From Bradyrhizobium sp. BR 10289 (GTDB taxonomy: Bacteria > Pseudomonadota > Alphaproteobacteria > Rhizobiales > Xanthobacteraceae), in NCBI RefSeq assembly GCF_019455385.1, contig NZ_JACOFR010000035.1:1-64000 (forward strand): a DNA stretch of 64,000 nt, in the 5' to 3' direction. Both the position numbers and the translations under genes were made by a program. Positions 33,620-42,032 of the stretch are shown here, piece after piece. Under the pieces are notes generated by a model. The model saw only the letters and a program-made list of their open reading frames with translations. It did no database searches and was not told where the DNA came from. Numbering within the stretch: the first letter of the stretch is position 1; each line of letters begins with the position of its first letter.

Positions 33620-34603
33620 ATGACCGAGCCCCGTGACCGCGATACCCTGGCCAACGCTCCTTTGTCGAGCTTTGCCGTAGATGTGGCTTCAAAGCTCCAG
33701 TCCGTCGATCGGATCGCCCATGCCGTCGTGAAGGCCATCAACGAGAACATCGTTCCGCTCCAGGCGAGCTTGCAGGCGGCCAGTCGGGTTGCCCAATCCG
33801 CCGAGCGGGCGTTTCAAACAACGGTAAAGCCCTTTCTGGAGGGCCTCCAGCCCGCGCTTCAGAAGGTCCGTGAAGCTCACGTCCAATCGACCGTGGCCGC
33901 AAAGGTTGGGCAATCGCTCGAGAAGGCCGGCTGGTTCCCGCACGGCGCGATTCCGCTTTCCGTCGTCACGAAGGACGACTTCGAGGCAGCCATCCCCGCC
34001 TGGATCGACGCCAACGGCGGCACGGACTGGTCGTCCATCACAAAGGTGCACGACCTCAGCACCGTCGGGCAACCTGCCAAAGAATCCTTCGCAACGGCGG
34101 TCTCACTTTACCAGTCCCAGAAGTACAACGCCGCCCTCAGGGTCATCTTCCCCGAGATCGAGGCTTGCGCCTTTGAAGCCTTCTACCGTGCATTAGGAAT
34201 ATCCTGGAGCCGCCGAAGCAAGAGGCCTACCCGCCTTCTAGAGTTGCAAGACGTGATCCGATTACTATGGAGGATCGGTTCATTGGGTGCGCTGTTCGAT
34301 GCTCGTGGCGTGTGGCTGCCGCAGCAGGAGCAGATCATCAGGGACTTCTGCTACACGGATGTCGACCAGGACAACGTTTTGCCCGCCCAATTGCACTTCC
34401 CAAACCGCCACGCCGTCGCCCACGGCGTTCTCCGATACGACTGCCAGAAGGCCTGCATCAACGGGCTGCTGATTGCCGACGTCATGTTCCGCGGGATCCA
34501 CGCGGCGAACGTCATATTCCAGAAGTCGCCCTCCCAGGTCGAGGATATGCTGCGAGAACTCAGGGAAGATCGCGAAACGCAACGATCAAGCAAGAAGTCC
34601 TAG
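33620..34603 (+). CDS. HEPN-like protein with Rx4H motif (probable RNase, transposon cargo)
   Basis: A 327-residue protein, unrecognised as a whole. Residues about 25-100 are helical and heptad-rich (coiled-coil-like). The C-terminal half (about 150-300) is helical and ends with FPNRHAVAHGVLRYDCQKACINGLLIAD, in which Arg263-x4-His268 matches the catalytic motif of HEPN ribonucleases; similar C-terminal domains occur in abortive-infection-type proteins. It directly follows the DUF2513 gene. A cytoplasmic RNA-cleaving toxin role is inferred. It ends about 180 bp inside the right transposon end. Confidence 0.65.
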   Translation: MTEPRDRDTLANAPLSSFAVDVASKLQSVDRIAHAVVKAINENIVPLQASLQAASRVAQSAERAFQTTVKPFLEGLQPALQKVREAHVQSTVAAKVGQSLEKAGWFPHGAIPLSVVTKDDFEAAIPAWIDANGGTDWSSITKVHDLSTVGQPAKESFATAVSLYQSQKYNAALRVIFPEIEACAFEAFYRALGISWSRRSKRPTRLLELQDVIRLLWRIGSLGALFDARGVWLPQQEQIIRDFCYTDVDQDNVLPAQLHFPNRHAVAHGVLRYDCQKACINGLLIADVMFRGIHAANVIFQKSPSQVEDMLRELREDRETQRSSKKS

Positions 34604-34711
34604 CTCCGCTTCTACCTTCAGTCGAACGCTTGCCGTGCAAGCTGGCGCGTTAGCTCATCTACAAGCAACGCCAGTCTCTACGATACATAGCCTGCATGCT
34701 CCCGGTAGGGC

Positions 34712-34775
34712 GCGGGCGTACTATGCTTCCGTTTGCGGGCGTACTTGGTTGTGATGCGGGCTAACTATGGGTCGG
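34712..34775. repeat. Right-end TnsB-type binding sites (three, about 22-bp spacing)
   Basis: R3 at 34712-34730 (GCGGGCGTACTATGCTTCC), R2 at 34735-34753 (GCGGGCGTACTTGGTTGTG) and R1 at 34757-34775 (GCGGGCTAACTATGGGTCG) begin 23 and 22 bp apart, like the tightly packed TnsB sites of the Tn7 right end. They overlap the present 3' end of lysK. Confidence 0.85.
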
Positions 34776-36415
34776 GTAGCACTTGCCAGCGCACCGTCGA
34801 TCATGTTGACCGCGTTCTGCACGCCATAGACCGCGACGAAGGATCCGAAGCGCGGGCCCTTCTCCTGGCCGAGCAGCACCTGGTAGAGCATGTTGAACCA
34901 GTCGAGTGTGACGCCGGGACGGCCGTCTTTGCCCTTCTTGACCTGGTCGAGGAACGGCTCGCGGCGGCCGACCTCGTAGACGACGTTCTGGATGTCCTCG
35001 GCCGAGGCCTCCTGTGGCAACTGCGACAGTGCATCGCGGAGGTCCTGCAGCGCGGCACGTTCGGTGTCGGTCGGCACGCGGAACGTCTTCGTCGGCGCGA
35101 CGAAGTCACGGTAATAGTTGATGGCATAACCGACCATTGCATCGAGCCTGGGATGGGTCTGCGGGCTCACGCCGGGACGATAGCGGCCGATGAAGCCCCA
35201 CAGCGTCTCGGCATTCTCCGCGTTCGACGACGACACCAGCGTCAACAGCAGCTGGAAGGTGACAGGCATGTCGCCCTGCGGCGGCTTGCCGGCATGGATG
35301 TGCCAGACCGGATTGCCGAGCTGCTGCTTGCCATCCTGCTTCGGAAAGCCGTCGAGGAACTGCTGATAGTCGTCGACCTGACGCGGGATGACGTCGAAAA
35401 ACAGCCGCTTCGCCGCCTTCGGTTCGCGATACATGAACAGCGACAGCGATTCCGGCGAGGCGTAGCGCAGCCATTCGTCGATCGTCAGGCCATTGCCCTT
35501 CGACTTCGAGATCTTCTGGCCCTTCTCGTCGAGGAAGAGCTCGTAGTTGAAGCCTTCCGGCGGCGTGGCGCTGAGCGCCTTCGTGATTGCGCCTGACAGC
35601 TTGACGGAGTCGATCAGGTCCTTGCCGGCCATCTCGTAGTCGACGCCGAGCGCGACCCAGCGCATCGCCCAATCAGCCTTCCACTGACATTTGACGTTAC
35701 CTCCGGTAACTGGCGTTTCGACCTCTTCGTTGGTGTCGGGGTCGACATAGGTCACCGTGCCAGCGGCGACGTCGCGGCGGATCATCGGCACCTGGAGCAC
35801 GACGCCCGTGGTCTTGCTGATGGGCAGGAACGGCGAATAGGTGGCGCGACGATCGGGCCCGAGCGTCGGCAGGATGATGTCCATGATCTTGTCGTAGGCG
35901 GCGAGCATCTTGAGCAGCGTCGCGTCGAAGCGGCCGGACTTGTAATAGACGGTCGAGCTCGCGAATTCGTAGTCGAAGCCGAAATGATCCAGGAACGCGC
36001 GCAGGCGCGCATTGTTGGCATCGCCAAACGACGGATGCTCGTTCGAGAACGGATCAGGCACCGCGGTGAGCGGGCGGCCGAGATACTGCGCCAGCAGGTC
36101 CTTGTTCGGCACGTTGTCAGGCACCTTGCGAAACCCGTCCATGTCGTCGGAGAAGGCGAGCAGACGCGTCTTGATCTTGTCCTCGGTGAGCACGCGGAAG
36201 GCATGGCGCACCATCGAGGTGCGCGCGACCTCGCCGAACGTGCCGATATGCGGCAGGCCTGACGGACCGTAGCCGGTCTCGAACAGCACCTCGTCCTTCG
36301 GGCTTTTCTTCAGCCGCGCGACAATGGCCTTCGCCTGCTCGAACGGCCAGGCGTTGGATTGTTCGGCGAGCGCACGCAGATCGCTCGGGCTCATGCTGGG
36401 ATCGATAACGGACAT
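34721..36415 (-). CDS. lysK: Lysyl-tRNA synthetase, class I, with transposon-derived C-terminal tail
   Basis: A 564-residue class I lysyl-tRNA synthetase charging tRNA-Lys; this archaeal-type enzyme replaces LysS in many alphaproteobacteria. The HIGH-like motif GPSGLPHIGTFGEV (about 50-63) and KISKS (301-305) are intact, with the class I helical anticodon region after residue 350. The ATG at 36415 has GGAGG upstream. The Tn7-like element is inserted in its last codons: after MIDGALA the frame runs into the transposon end for 20 codons and stops at 34721, whereas the native gene would have ended RSA-stop (547 residues). The enzyme core is untouched, so it should still work. Confidence 0.95.
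   Translation of the reverse strand: MSVIDPSMSPSDLRALAEQSNAWPFEQAKAIVARLKKSPKDEVLFETGYGPSGLPHIGTFGEVARTSMVRHAFRVLTEDKIKTRLLAFSDDMDGFRKVPDNVPNKDLLAQYLGRPLTAVPDPFSNEHPSFGDANNARLRAFLDHFGFDYEFASSTVYYKSGRFDATLLKMLAAYDKIMDIILPTLGPDRRATYSPFLPISKTTGVVLQVPMIRRDVAAGTVTYVDPDTNEEVETPVTGGNVKCQWKADWAMRWVALGVDYEMAGKDLIDSVKLSGAITKALSATPPEGFNYELFLDEKGQKISKSKGNGLTIDEWLRYASPESLSLFMYREPKAAKRLFFDVIPRQVDDYQQFLDGFPKQDGKQQLGNPVWHIHAGKPPQGDMPVTFQLLLTLVSSSNAENAETLWGFIGRYRPGVSPQTHPRLDAMVGYAINYYRDFVAPTKTFRVPTDTERAALQDLRDALSQLPQEASAEDIQNVVYEVGRREPFLDQVKKGKDGRPGVTLDWFNMLYQVLLGQEKGPRFGSFVAVYGVQNAVNMIDGALASATRPIVSPHHNQVRPQTEA
34764..34781. repeat. Right terminal inverted repeat of the Tn7-like element
   Basis: ACTATGGGTCGGGTAGCA, the inverse of the left terminus at 17 of 18 positions. 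It is read through as lysK codons on the minus strand. Confidence 0.93.
34782..34786. repeat. Target site duplication, right copy (CTTGC)
   Basis: Identical to the five bases at 23438-23442; it lies inside lysK (GCA AG- on the minus strand). Confidence 0.95.
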
Positions 36416-36516
36416 CAAGGGGCCTCCGGGCCGCGGAAAATAGCGATTTCCGGGCAGAATGCAAAAGTTGCGGAGCAACTAGCGCGGGCAGCTCGCTCGC
36501 CGCAAGAGCGGCGAAA

Positions 36517-37449
36517 CTAGAACGGGCTCACCGAGAAATAGCGCAGCCACAAATCGGTGTAGCGGCCTTTTTCCCAGACGCGGAACAAGGCCCAGTTCAG
36601 GGCCTGGCGCAGCACGTCGTTGCCCTTGCGCACCGCGATGCCGATGCCTTCGCCGAAGAAGCGGCTCTCGACGAAGGGGCCGCCGGAGAAGGCGCAGCAA
36701 TCGCCGGAATCGGTGCCGTTGATCCAGAACGCCAGCGAGATGGCGTCGCCGAAGATGAAATCGACCTCGCCCTTGCGCAAGCCGGTGCGCAAAGCATCGT
36801 CATTGGGATAGGGATGCAGCTCGGCGTCAGTGAACATCGCCTTCAGATAAGCCTCGTGCGCGGAGCCGCCGATCACGCCGACTTTCTTGCCCTCGAGATA
36901 TTCGGGGCGGATCTCCGGCATCACCGCGTCCTTGCGCGAGACGAAGCGCGCCGGCACCCGGTAATAGGGATCGGTGAAATCGACGCGGGCGCGGAGCTGC
37001 GGGCTCACCGCCATCGAGGCGATGATGGCATCGCCGCGGTTGGAGGAGAGCGCGTCGACCAGCGTCTCGAAGCGGCGCATCTGCACGGTGCAGGTGACCT
37101 TGATCTCCTCGCACAGGCTGCGGGCGAGATCGACGTTGAAGCCGGCCGGATTGCCGTCGGCGCCGGTGTAGTTGAACGGCGGATAGTCGGTCTCGGTCAG
37201 GAAGCGGATCACGGTCAGGCGCGACAGGTCCGGCCGCTCCGGCCGCCGCCGCGGGTCCCAGAAGCCCGGGACGGCCTGGGGGGCCGCCTGGGGCCCGGTT
37301 TGCGGTGTCGCCTGAGGGGCCGCCGGGGGCTGCTTGGCGGGGGCCTGGGCGCGCGCGCCGGGCAAGCCGGCCAGCAGACAAATGCCGGCCACCGCAGCCA
37401 GCAGGCCGCGGACAGATTTGGACGATTTTGCCTGTCGCGACGGGGCCAT
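36517..37449 (-). CDS. Amino acid ABC transporter-type substrate-binding protein (family 3)
   Basis: A 310-residue exported binding protein. The signal peptide is SVRGLLAAVAGICLLAGLPGARAQA, followed by an unusual Pro/Gln/Ala-rich linker (about 35-60) and the family 3 solute-binding domain: IRFLTETDYPPFNYTGADGNPAGFNVDLARSLCEE, DAIIASMAVSPQLRARVDFTDPYYRVPARFVSRKD and KVGVIGGSAHEAYL. The linker might tether the domain to the cell envelope. No permease genes are next to it, so it is an orphan or has another role. Confidence 0.9.
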   Translation of the reverse strand: MAPSRQAKSSKSVRGLLAAVAGICLLAGLPGARAQAPAKQPPAAPQATPQTGPQAAPQAVPGFWDPRRRPERPDLSRLTVIRFLTETDYPPFNYTGADGNPAGFNVDLARSLCEEIKVTCTVQMRRFETLVDALSSNRGDAIIASMAVSPQLRARVDFTDPYYRVPARFVSRKDAVMPEIRPEYLEGKKVGVIGGSAHEAYLKAMFTDAELHPYPNDDALRTGLRKGEVDFIFGDAISLAFWINGTDSGDCCAFSGGPFVESRFFGEGIGIAVRKGNDVLRQALNWALFRVWEKGRYTDLWLRYFSVSPF

Positions 37450-37604
37450 CGGCGGGAAATGAACGAATTTCGTTGGGATCGGGGGGCGTTATAGACCATC
37501 CCGCCGGGAACGCGAGCGCGGAATGCGGCCAAGGTGAAGGTCCGCTCCCTGCCCCGCATCCGCCTTCGCCGAGATTTCGGCGGACAAAGCGGGAGAGGTA
37601 AACC

Positions 37605-38195
37605 TCAGAGATACTTCTTCAAATCTGCCGCGGCCTCTTCCGGGGTGCGCTTCAGGTTGAACGGCGAGACGAAGCGGCCGTCGCGGTCCATCAAGTAGAT
37701 CAGCGCGGTGTGGTCCATGGTGTAGTCGCCGTCCTTGGTCGGGACCTTCTTGGCGTAGACCCGGTAGGAGGTGATGACCTTGGCGGTCTCGGCGGGGTCG
37801 CCGCTGAGGCCTTCGAGATGCGGGTCGAAGCTGGCGAGATAGTCCTTCATGACCGCAGGCGTGTCGCGCTCGGGATCGACCGAGATGAAGACGGCGTTGA
37901 CCTTGTCGGCGTCCTTGCCCATGGCGCGCAGCACTTCCGAGATTTCGAACAGCGAGGTCGGGCAGACGTCGGGGCAATGGGTGTAGCCGAAGAAGATCAG
38001 GGTCGGCTTGCCCTTGAGGTTCTTGTCGGTGACGGCCGCGCCGTGCTGGTCAGTGAGCTGGAACGGGCCGCCGATCGCGGCTGGCTGCGCCACCTTGCTG
38101 ACCCCGCCCATGGCCCAGAACACGATAAGCAGTCCGAGGACCAGGCTTGCGGCGAAGGCGGTCGCGATCACCAGCGGACGGGCGGCGGAACTCAT
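37605..38195 (-). CDS. SCO1/SenC family copper chaperone
   Basis: A 196-residue membrane-anchored thioredoxin-fold protein that helps insert copper into cytochrome c oxidase. An N-terminal membrane segment (VIATAFAASLVLGLLIVFWAMGG) precedes the periplasmic domain with the copper-binding FFGYTHCPDVCPTS (CxxxC) and MDHTALIYLMDRDG (His). FISVDPERDTP is the usual family segment. The ATG at 38195 was chosen for length and the AGGAAG upstream; the small membrane protein at 38219 precedes it in the same direction. Confidence 0.94.
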   Translation of the reverse strand: MSSAARPLVIATAFAASLVLGLLIVFWAMGGVSKVAQPAAIGGPFQLTDQHGAAVTDKNLKGKPTLIFFGYTHCPDVCPTSLFEISEVLRAMGKDADKVNAVFISVDPERDTPAVMKDYLASFDPHLEGLSGDPAETAKVITSYRVYAKKVPTKDGDYTMDHTALIYLMDRDGRFVSPFNLKRTPEEAAADLKKYL

Positions 38196-38218
38196 GAGCG
38201 GGAAACTTCCTGTCGGGG

Positions 38219-38413
38219 TCAGAAGCAGGCGGCGAAGCCGGTCCTGATCATTTCGAAAAACACCTGGCTGCCGTAGTGGAACCAGAGCGCAAGGGTGCCG
38301 GCCACGATCAGCCCGCCGATGCCGGCGCCGGCCCACAGCAGCACGGCCGGCGTCCGGCCGGCAGTGGGCGAATTGTCCGATACAGGACGGGCCGGATGCA
38401 GTGGTTGAGCCAT
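38219..38413 (-). CDS. Small single-span membrane protein upstream of SCO
   Basis: A 64-residue protein with one hydrophobic segment (VLLWAGAGIGGLIVAGTLALWFHYG) and an aromatic C-terminus (VFFEMIRTGFAACF). I recall similar small genes upstream of SCO in Bradyrhizobium, perhaps an assembly partner in cytochrome oxidase maturation, but no function is established. The stop lies 23 bp before the SCO start, so they are probably co-transcribed. Confidence 0.65.
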   Translation of the reverse strand: MAQPLHPARPVSDNSPTAGRTPAVLLWAGAGIGGLIVAGTLALWFHYGSQVFFEMIRTGFAACF

Positions 38414-38541
38414 GACACGCGCCGGGGCAAAGGCCCCGGTTCCCTGGCTCTCAAATAGGCTTGGGTTCGCCTGCGGGCAAGGCGCGGCAGGCTATCGAAG
38501 CGCTGCTGACAGGCCGGACCGATCGCTTCAGGCCGGGACGA

Positions 38542-39063
38542 TCAGTGCAGGAGCTGGCCCCGGGCGGATTCGACCTGCTCGCCTTGCGGCAGGGGTCGGC
38601 GCGACGGCTTGATCGTCGAGGCCTGAGCGTCGAGGTAGCAGGGCTTGTACATGGCCTGGAGCTGCCTGCCCTTCAGGAACAGCATGTGCGGGGTGAGGCC
38701 GCCGCGCTGGCTGATCCAGCGCTTCACCTGCGAGGGGTACATCGCATAAAGCATCTGGGTCGCTTCCGCATTGGTAACGGCGCGGCCATTGGCGCCGAAA
38801 TCCCAGGCGGCATGGAAACCGAGGGTCGCGCTCGAGGTCACGCAGATGCGGTCATGCGGGATGGCGCCGAGGACGATGGTGCAGGCCGAGGCGCAGAGAC
38901 CGTCGATGATGACGGTCTCGCCCGACTGCCTGAGGTCCTGGTATTTGTCGACGTAGGTCCCGATCCGGCCACCGCGGTCGTCCGCGATACGAACCACCGC
39001 GTGAGAGGCCCCCATGCCCCCGATCAGGAGAACCGCCGCAAGCAATCCCGTCAGAAACTTCAT
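38542..39063 (-). CDS. Exported ClpP/crotonase-fold-like protein
   Basis: A 173-residue periplasmic protein. The signal peptide is MKFLTGLLAAVLLIGGMGASHA. The mature part has GGRIGTYVDKYQDLRQSGETVIIDGLCASACTIVLGAI, where CASACTIVLG takes the place of the ClpP-type nucleophile elbow (Ser and Cys both present), and the later LGFHAAW. This is the COG3904-like group of predicted periplasmic proteins with a ClpP fold; proteolysis is not proven. The ATG at 39063 has GGGGGA upstream; the frame extends further 5' without support. Confidence 0.75.
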   Translation of the reverse strand: MKFLTGLLAAVLLIGGMGASHAVVRIADDRGGRIGTYVDKYQDLRQSGETVIIDGLCASACTIVLGAIPHDRICVTSSATLGFHAAWDFGANGRAVTNAEATQMLYAMYPSQVKRWISQRGGLTPHMLFLKGRQLQAMYKPCYLDAQASTIKPSRRPLPQGEQVESARGQLLH

Positions 39064-39343
39064 TGTCCCCCGCCCCAGTCGAATTCGAATCTGCGTGTCA
39101 GGTGGTGATGCCTGGCTAGCGTCGGTCGTAACCGCGGTTTTGTCTAGGCAGGCCGGCTCGCTCAAAACAAATTCAAATCCAGTGTTGCGTCGGCGCTGCA
39201 CCCGAACGGACTTAATCCCAAAGTGGAACAAGTTAACGATGTCTTGCGCGCCACACCCTTGATCTCAGTTACAACCGCTGGCTTCAATCCGGGCAACTAC
39301 AGGGCGGAACCTGTAGACGGGGGAAACAGGGAGGGGGAAACAC

Positions 39344-41002
39344 ATGGCTGAAGAGGCGGACGTCGTCGTCGTCGGCGCTGGACTATCGGGCCTCGTGGCC
39401 GCAACCGAGATCGCGGATGCGGGCAAGCGCGTGATCGTGGTGGACCAGGAAGGCGAGCAGTCGATCGGCGGCCAGGCGTTCTGGTCGTTCGGCGGATTGT
39501 TTCTGGTCGATTCGCCGGAGCAGCGCCGGCTCGGCATCAAGGACTCCTTCGACCTCGCCATGCAGGATTGGCTCGGCACCGCCGGCTTCGACCGCGACGA
39601 CGATTTCTGGCCGCGCCAATGGGCTGAGGCCTATGTGGCGTTCGCGGCCGGCGAGAAGCGCAACTGGCTGCGCGCGATGGGCCATCGCATCTTCCCCGTG
39701 GTCGGCTGGGCCGAACGCGGCGGCTATGACGCGATGGGCCACGGCAATTCGGTGCCGCGCTTTCACGTCACCTGGGGCACCGGGCCCGGCATCGTCGAGC
39801 CGTTCGAGCGCCGCGCCCGCGAGGCGGCGAAGAGCGGGCGGCTCACCTTCAAGTTCCGCCATCGCGTCGATGCGCTCTCGATCACCAACGGAACGGTCGA
39901 TGGCGTCAGCGGCGCGATCCTCACAGCCGACAATGTCGAGCGCGGCAAGAGTTCGTCCCGCGATGTGGTCGGAGAATTTGCGCTGAAGGCGCAGGCCGTG
40001 ATCGTCGCGTCCGGCGGCATCGGCGGCAATCACGAACTGGTGCGGCAGAACTGGCCACAGCGGCTCGGCGATCCTCCGAAGTTCATGATCTCCGGCGTGC
40101 CCGAGCATGTCGACGGCCGCATGATCGGCATCACGGAGAAGACAGGCGCGCGGCTGATCAACCGCGACCGCATGTGGCATTATGTCGAAGGCATCCAGAA
40201 CTGGTCACCGATCTGGCCGCACCACGGCATCCGCATCCTGCCCGGCCCCTCCTCGATGTGGTTCGACGCCACCGGCACGCGATTGCCGGCACCGCTGTTC
40301 CCGGGCTCGGACACGCTCGGCCAGCTCAAATACATCATGTCGACAGGCTACGATTATTCCTGGTTCGTCCTGACCCAGAGCATCATCAAGAAGGAGTTTG
40401 CGCTGTCGGGCTCGGAGCAAAACCCCGACCTGACCGGCAAGAGCTGGCGCATGACGATCAAGCGCGCCACCAACAAGGGTGCACCGGCGCCGGTGGAAGC
40501 GTTCAAACGCCATGGTGTCGACTTCATCGTGCGCGACAAGATCGAGGACCTCGTTGCCGAGATGAACAAGCTCGCCGGCAACGATCTCCTCAAGCTCGAG
40601 CACATCAGGATGCAGATCGAGGCGCGCGACCGTGAAATCGCCAACGCTTACGTGAAGGATGCGCAGGTGATGAACATCCACAATGCGCGGCGCTATATCG
40701 GCGACAGGCTGATCCGCACGGCGTCGCCGCACCGCATCCTCGATCCCGCGCACGGACCTCTGATCGCGGTCAAGCTCAATATCCTCACGCGCAAGACGCT
40801 CGGCGGTTTCGAGACCGATCTCGACTCCCGCGTGTTCGGTGGCGAAGGCAGCGTCATTCCCGGCCTGTACGCGGTCGGCGAGGCCGCCGGATTCGGCGGC
40901 GGCGGCGTGCACGGCTATCGCTCGCTGGAAGGCACCTTCCTCGGCGGCTGCCTGTTCTCGGGCCGCAATGCCGGCCGTGCCGCGGCGAAGGCGGTGGGAT
41001 AG
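39344..41002 (+). CDS. FAD-binding dehydrogenase (ketosteroid dehydrogenase-like)
   Basis: A 552-residue flavoprotein. The N-terminal dinucleotide-binding motif is ADVVVVGAGLSGLVAATEIADAG, followed by GGQAFWSFGGLF, and the C-terminal FAD-closing motif is IPGLYAVGEAAGFGGGGVHGYRSLEGTFLGGCLFSGR. The family includes 3-ketosteroid dehydrogenases and fumarate reductase-like enzymes; the substrate is not clear. AGGGAGGGGGAAACAC precedes the ATG. The next gene starts directly after its stop. Confidence 0.88.
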   Translation: MAEEADVVVVGAGLSGLVAATEIADAGKRVIVVDQEGEQSIGGQAFWSFGGLFLVDSPEQRRLGIKDSFDLAMQDWLGTAGFDRDDDFWPRQWAEAYVAFAAGEKRNWLRAMGHRIFPVVGWAERGGYDAMGHGNSVPRFHVTWGTGPGIVEPFERRAREAAKSGRLTFKFRHRVDALSITNGTVDGVSGAILTADNVERGKSSSRDVVGEFALKAQAVIVASGGIGGNHELVRQNWPQRLGDPPKFMISGVPEHVDGRMIGITEKTGARLINRDRMWHYVEGIQNWSPIWPHHGIRILPGPSSMWFDATGTRLPAPLFPGSDTLGQLKYIMSTGYDYSWFVLTQSIIKKEFALSGSEQNPDLTGKSWRMTIKRATNKGAPAPVEAFKRHGVDFIVRDKIEDLVAEMNKLAGNDLLKLEHIRMQIEARDREIANAYVKDAQVMNIHNARRYIGDRLIRTASPHRILDPAHGPLIAVKLNILTRKTLGGFETDLDSRVFGGEGSVIPGLYAVGEAAGFGGGGVHGYRSLEGTFLGGCLFSGRNAGRAAAKAVG

Positions 41003-41923
41003 ATGATGCCGCGGTGGATGTGCGTCTGGGCGCTTCTGGCAGGTCTCGCCGCCGCCCCGGCCGCGTTCGCCGAAACGATCGACGTCTACGGCACGCTGCG
41101 GTCCTACACGGCGCAATTGCCGGCGAAACGGCCGGCACCACTCGTCATCGTGCTGCACGGCAAGACCCAGCGCGGCGCCGACATGATCACGCGAACCGCG
41201 TGGCCGCTGATCGCGAAGCGCGACGGATTCGCCGTGGCCTATCCCGACGGGCTGAACAATTCATGGGCCGACGCGCGGCCAGAGGAGCGCCGCGCCGGCC
41301 GCGGCCCACCAGAGGGGACCGACGACGTCGCTTTCATCGCCAGGCTGGTCGAGAAGCTGGTGGCCGACGGCATCGCCGATGCCAAGCGCGTCTATGTCAC
41401 CGGCATCTCCAATGGCGGCGCGATGGCGATGACGCTGGTCTGCGCACGCGCCGATCTGTTCGCGGCCGGGGCAAGCGTGATCATGAACCTCACCGAAGAA
41501 TCGGCCGCAGCTTGCCATCCGTCGCGCGCCCTGCCGATGCTGGTCATGAACGGCACGATCGATCCACTGATCCCCTATGAGGGCGGCCGCGGCTCGGGCT
41601 ATTTTGCCGCAGCCGGGTTCTGGTCCACGGAGAAGACGGTGGCGTTCTGGCGCAAGCTCAATGGCTGCGATGCGAACGACGCCACGAAGACCGAGCTGCC
41701 CGACAAGAATCCCGAGGACCAGTCCACGGTGACCCGGATCACCTCGCGCTGCCCGAATGGGCACGATGTCCTGCTTTACCGCGTCAACAATGGCGGCCAT
41801 CGCATGCCCGGGCTGTTTCCGGATGCCCGCTTCCCGAAGATCGCGGCCGGCCTGCTCGGACCGCAGAATGGCGACATCGATGGCGCCGAGACGATCTGGA
41901 CATTCTTCAGCCAGTTTCCCTGA
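41003..41923 (+). CDS. Secreted alpha/beta-hydrolase, polyhydroxybutyrate depolymerase/LpqC-like esterase
   Basis: A 306-residue exported esterase. A signal peptide (MCVWALLAGLAAAPAAFA) precedes an alpha/beta-hydrolase with the oxyanion region PLVIVLHGKTQRGADM, the nucleophile elbow VTGISNGGAMAM (Ser in GISNG), NGTIDPLIPYEGG (Asp) and NNGGHRMPG (His). It is coupled to the FAD dehydrogenase, starting immediately after its stop, with a second ATG at 41006. The natural ester substrate is unknown. Confidence 0.88.
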   Translation: MMPRWMCVWALLAGLAAAPAAFAETIDVYGTLRSYTAQLPAKRPAPLVIVLHGKTQRGADMITRTAWPLIAKRDGFAVAYPDGLNNSWADARPEERRAGRGPPEGTDDVAFIARLVEKLVADGIADAKRVYVTGISNGGAMAMTLVCARADLFAAGASVIMNLTEESAAACHPSRALPMLVMNGTIDPLIPYEGGRGSGYFAAAGFWSTEKTVAFWRKLNGCDANDATKTELPDKNPEDQSTVTRITSRCPNGHDVLLYRVNNGGHRMPGLFPDARFPKIAAGLLGPQNGDIDGAETIWTFFSQFP

Positions 41924-42032
41924 CGCTTGCATCGGCGCCCACGCATGCGTGCCGGGCAACGCATGCGTGCCGGGGGTGGCAAGCCGCAAGGCGCTGGGCT
42001 AGACAGGGCCGCCATTCCAGCAGGAGACCCCA

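Larger units (their letters stand above)
23443..34781. mobile_element. Complete Tn7-like transposon inserted in the 3' end of lysK
   Basis: An 11,339-bp element defined by 18-bp terminal inverted repeats, TGCTGCCCGACCCATAGT at the left and the inverse of TGCTACCCGACCCATAGT at the right, flanked by a perfect 5-bp duplication. Additional sites of the form GCGGGCGTACTATGCTTCC lie inside both ends (two found at the left, three closely spaced at the right), resembling the TnsB site arrangement in Tn7, where the denser right end faces the attachment gene. It encodes tnsA, tnsB, tnsC and tniQ plus two cargo blocks. All core genes look intact, so it may be active. No cas genes or CRISPR array are visible, so targeting is presumably by the TniQ/TnsD-type protein reading lysK. 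Confidence 0.96.

Noticed and set aside
23443..34781. CRISPR-associated transposon (CAST)
   Set aside because: No cas gene, no CRISPR array or spaced repeats in the element; the long TniQ and the lysK attachment site explain targeting without guide RNA.
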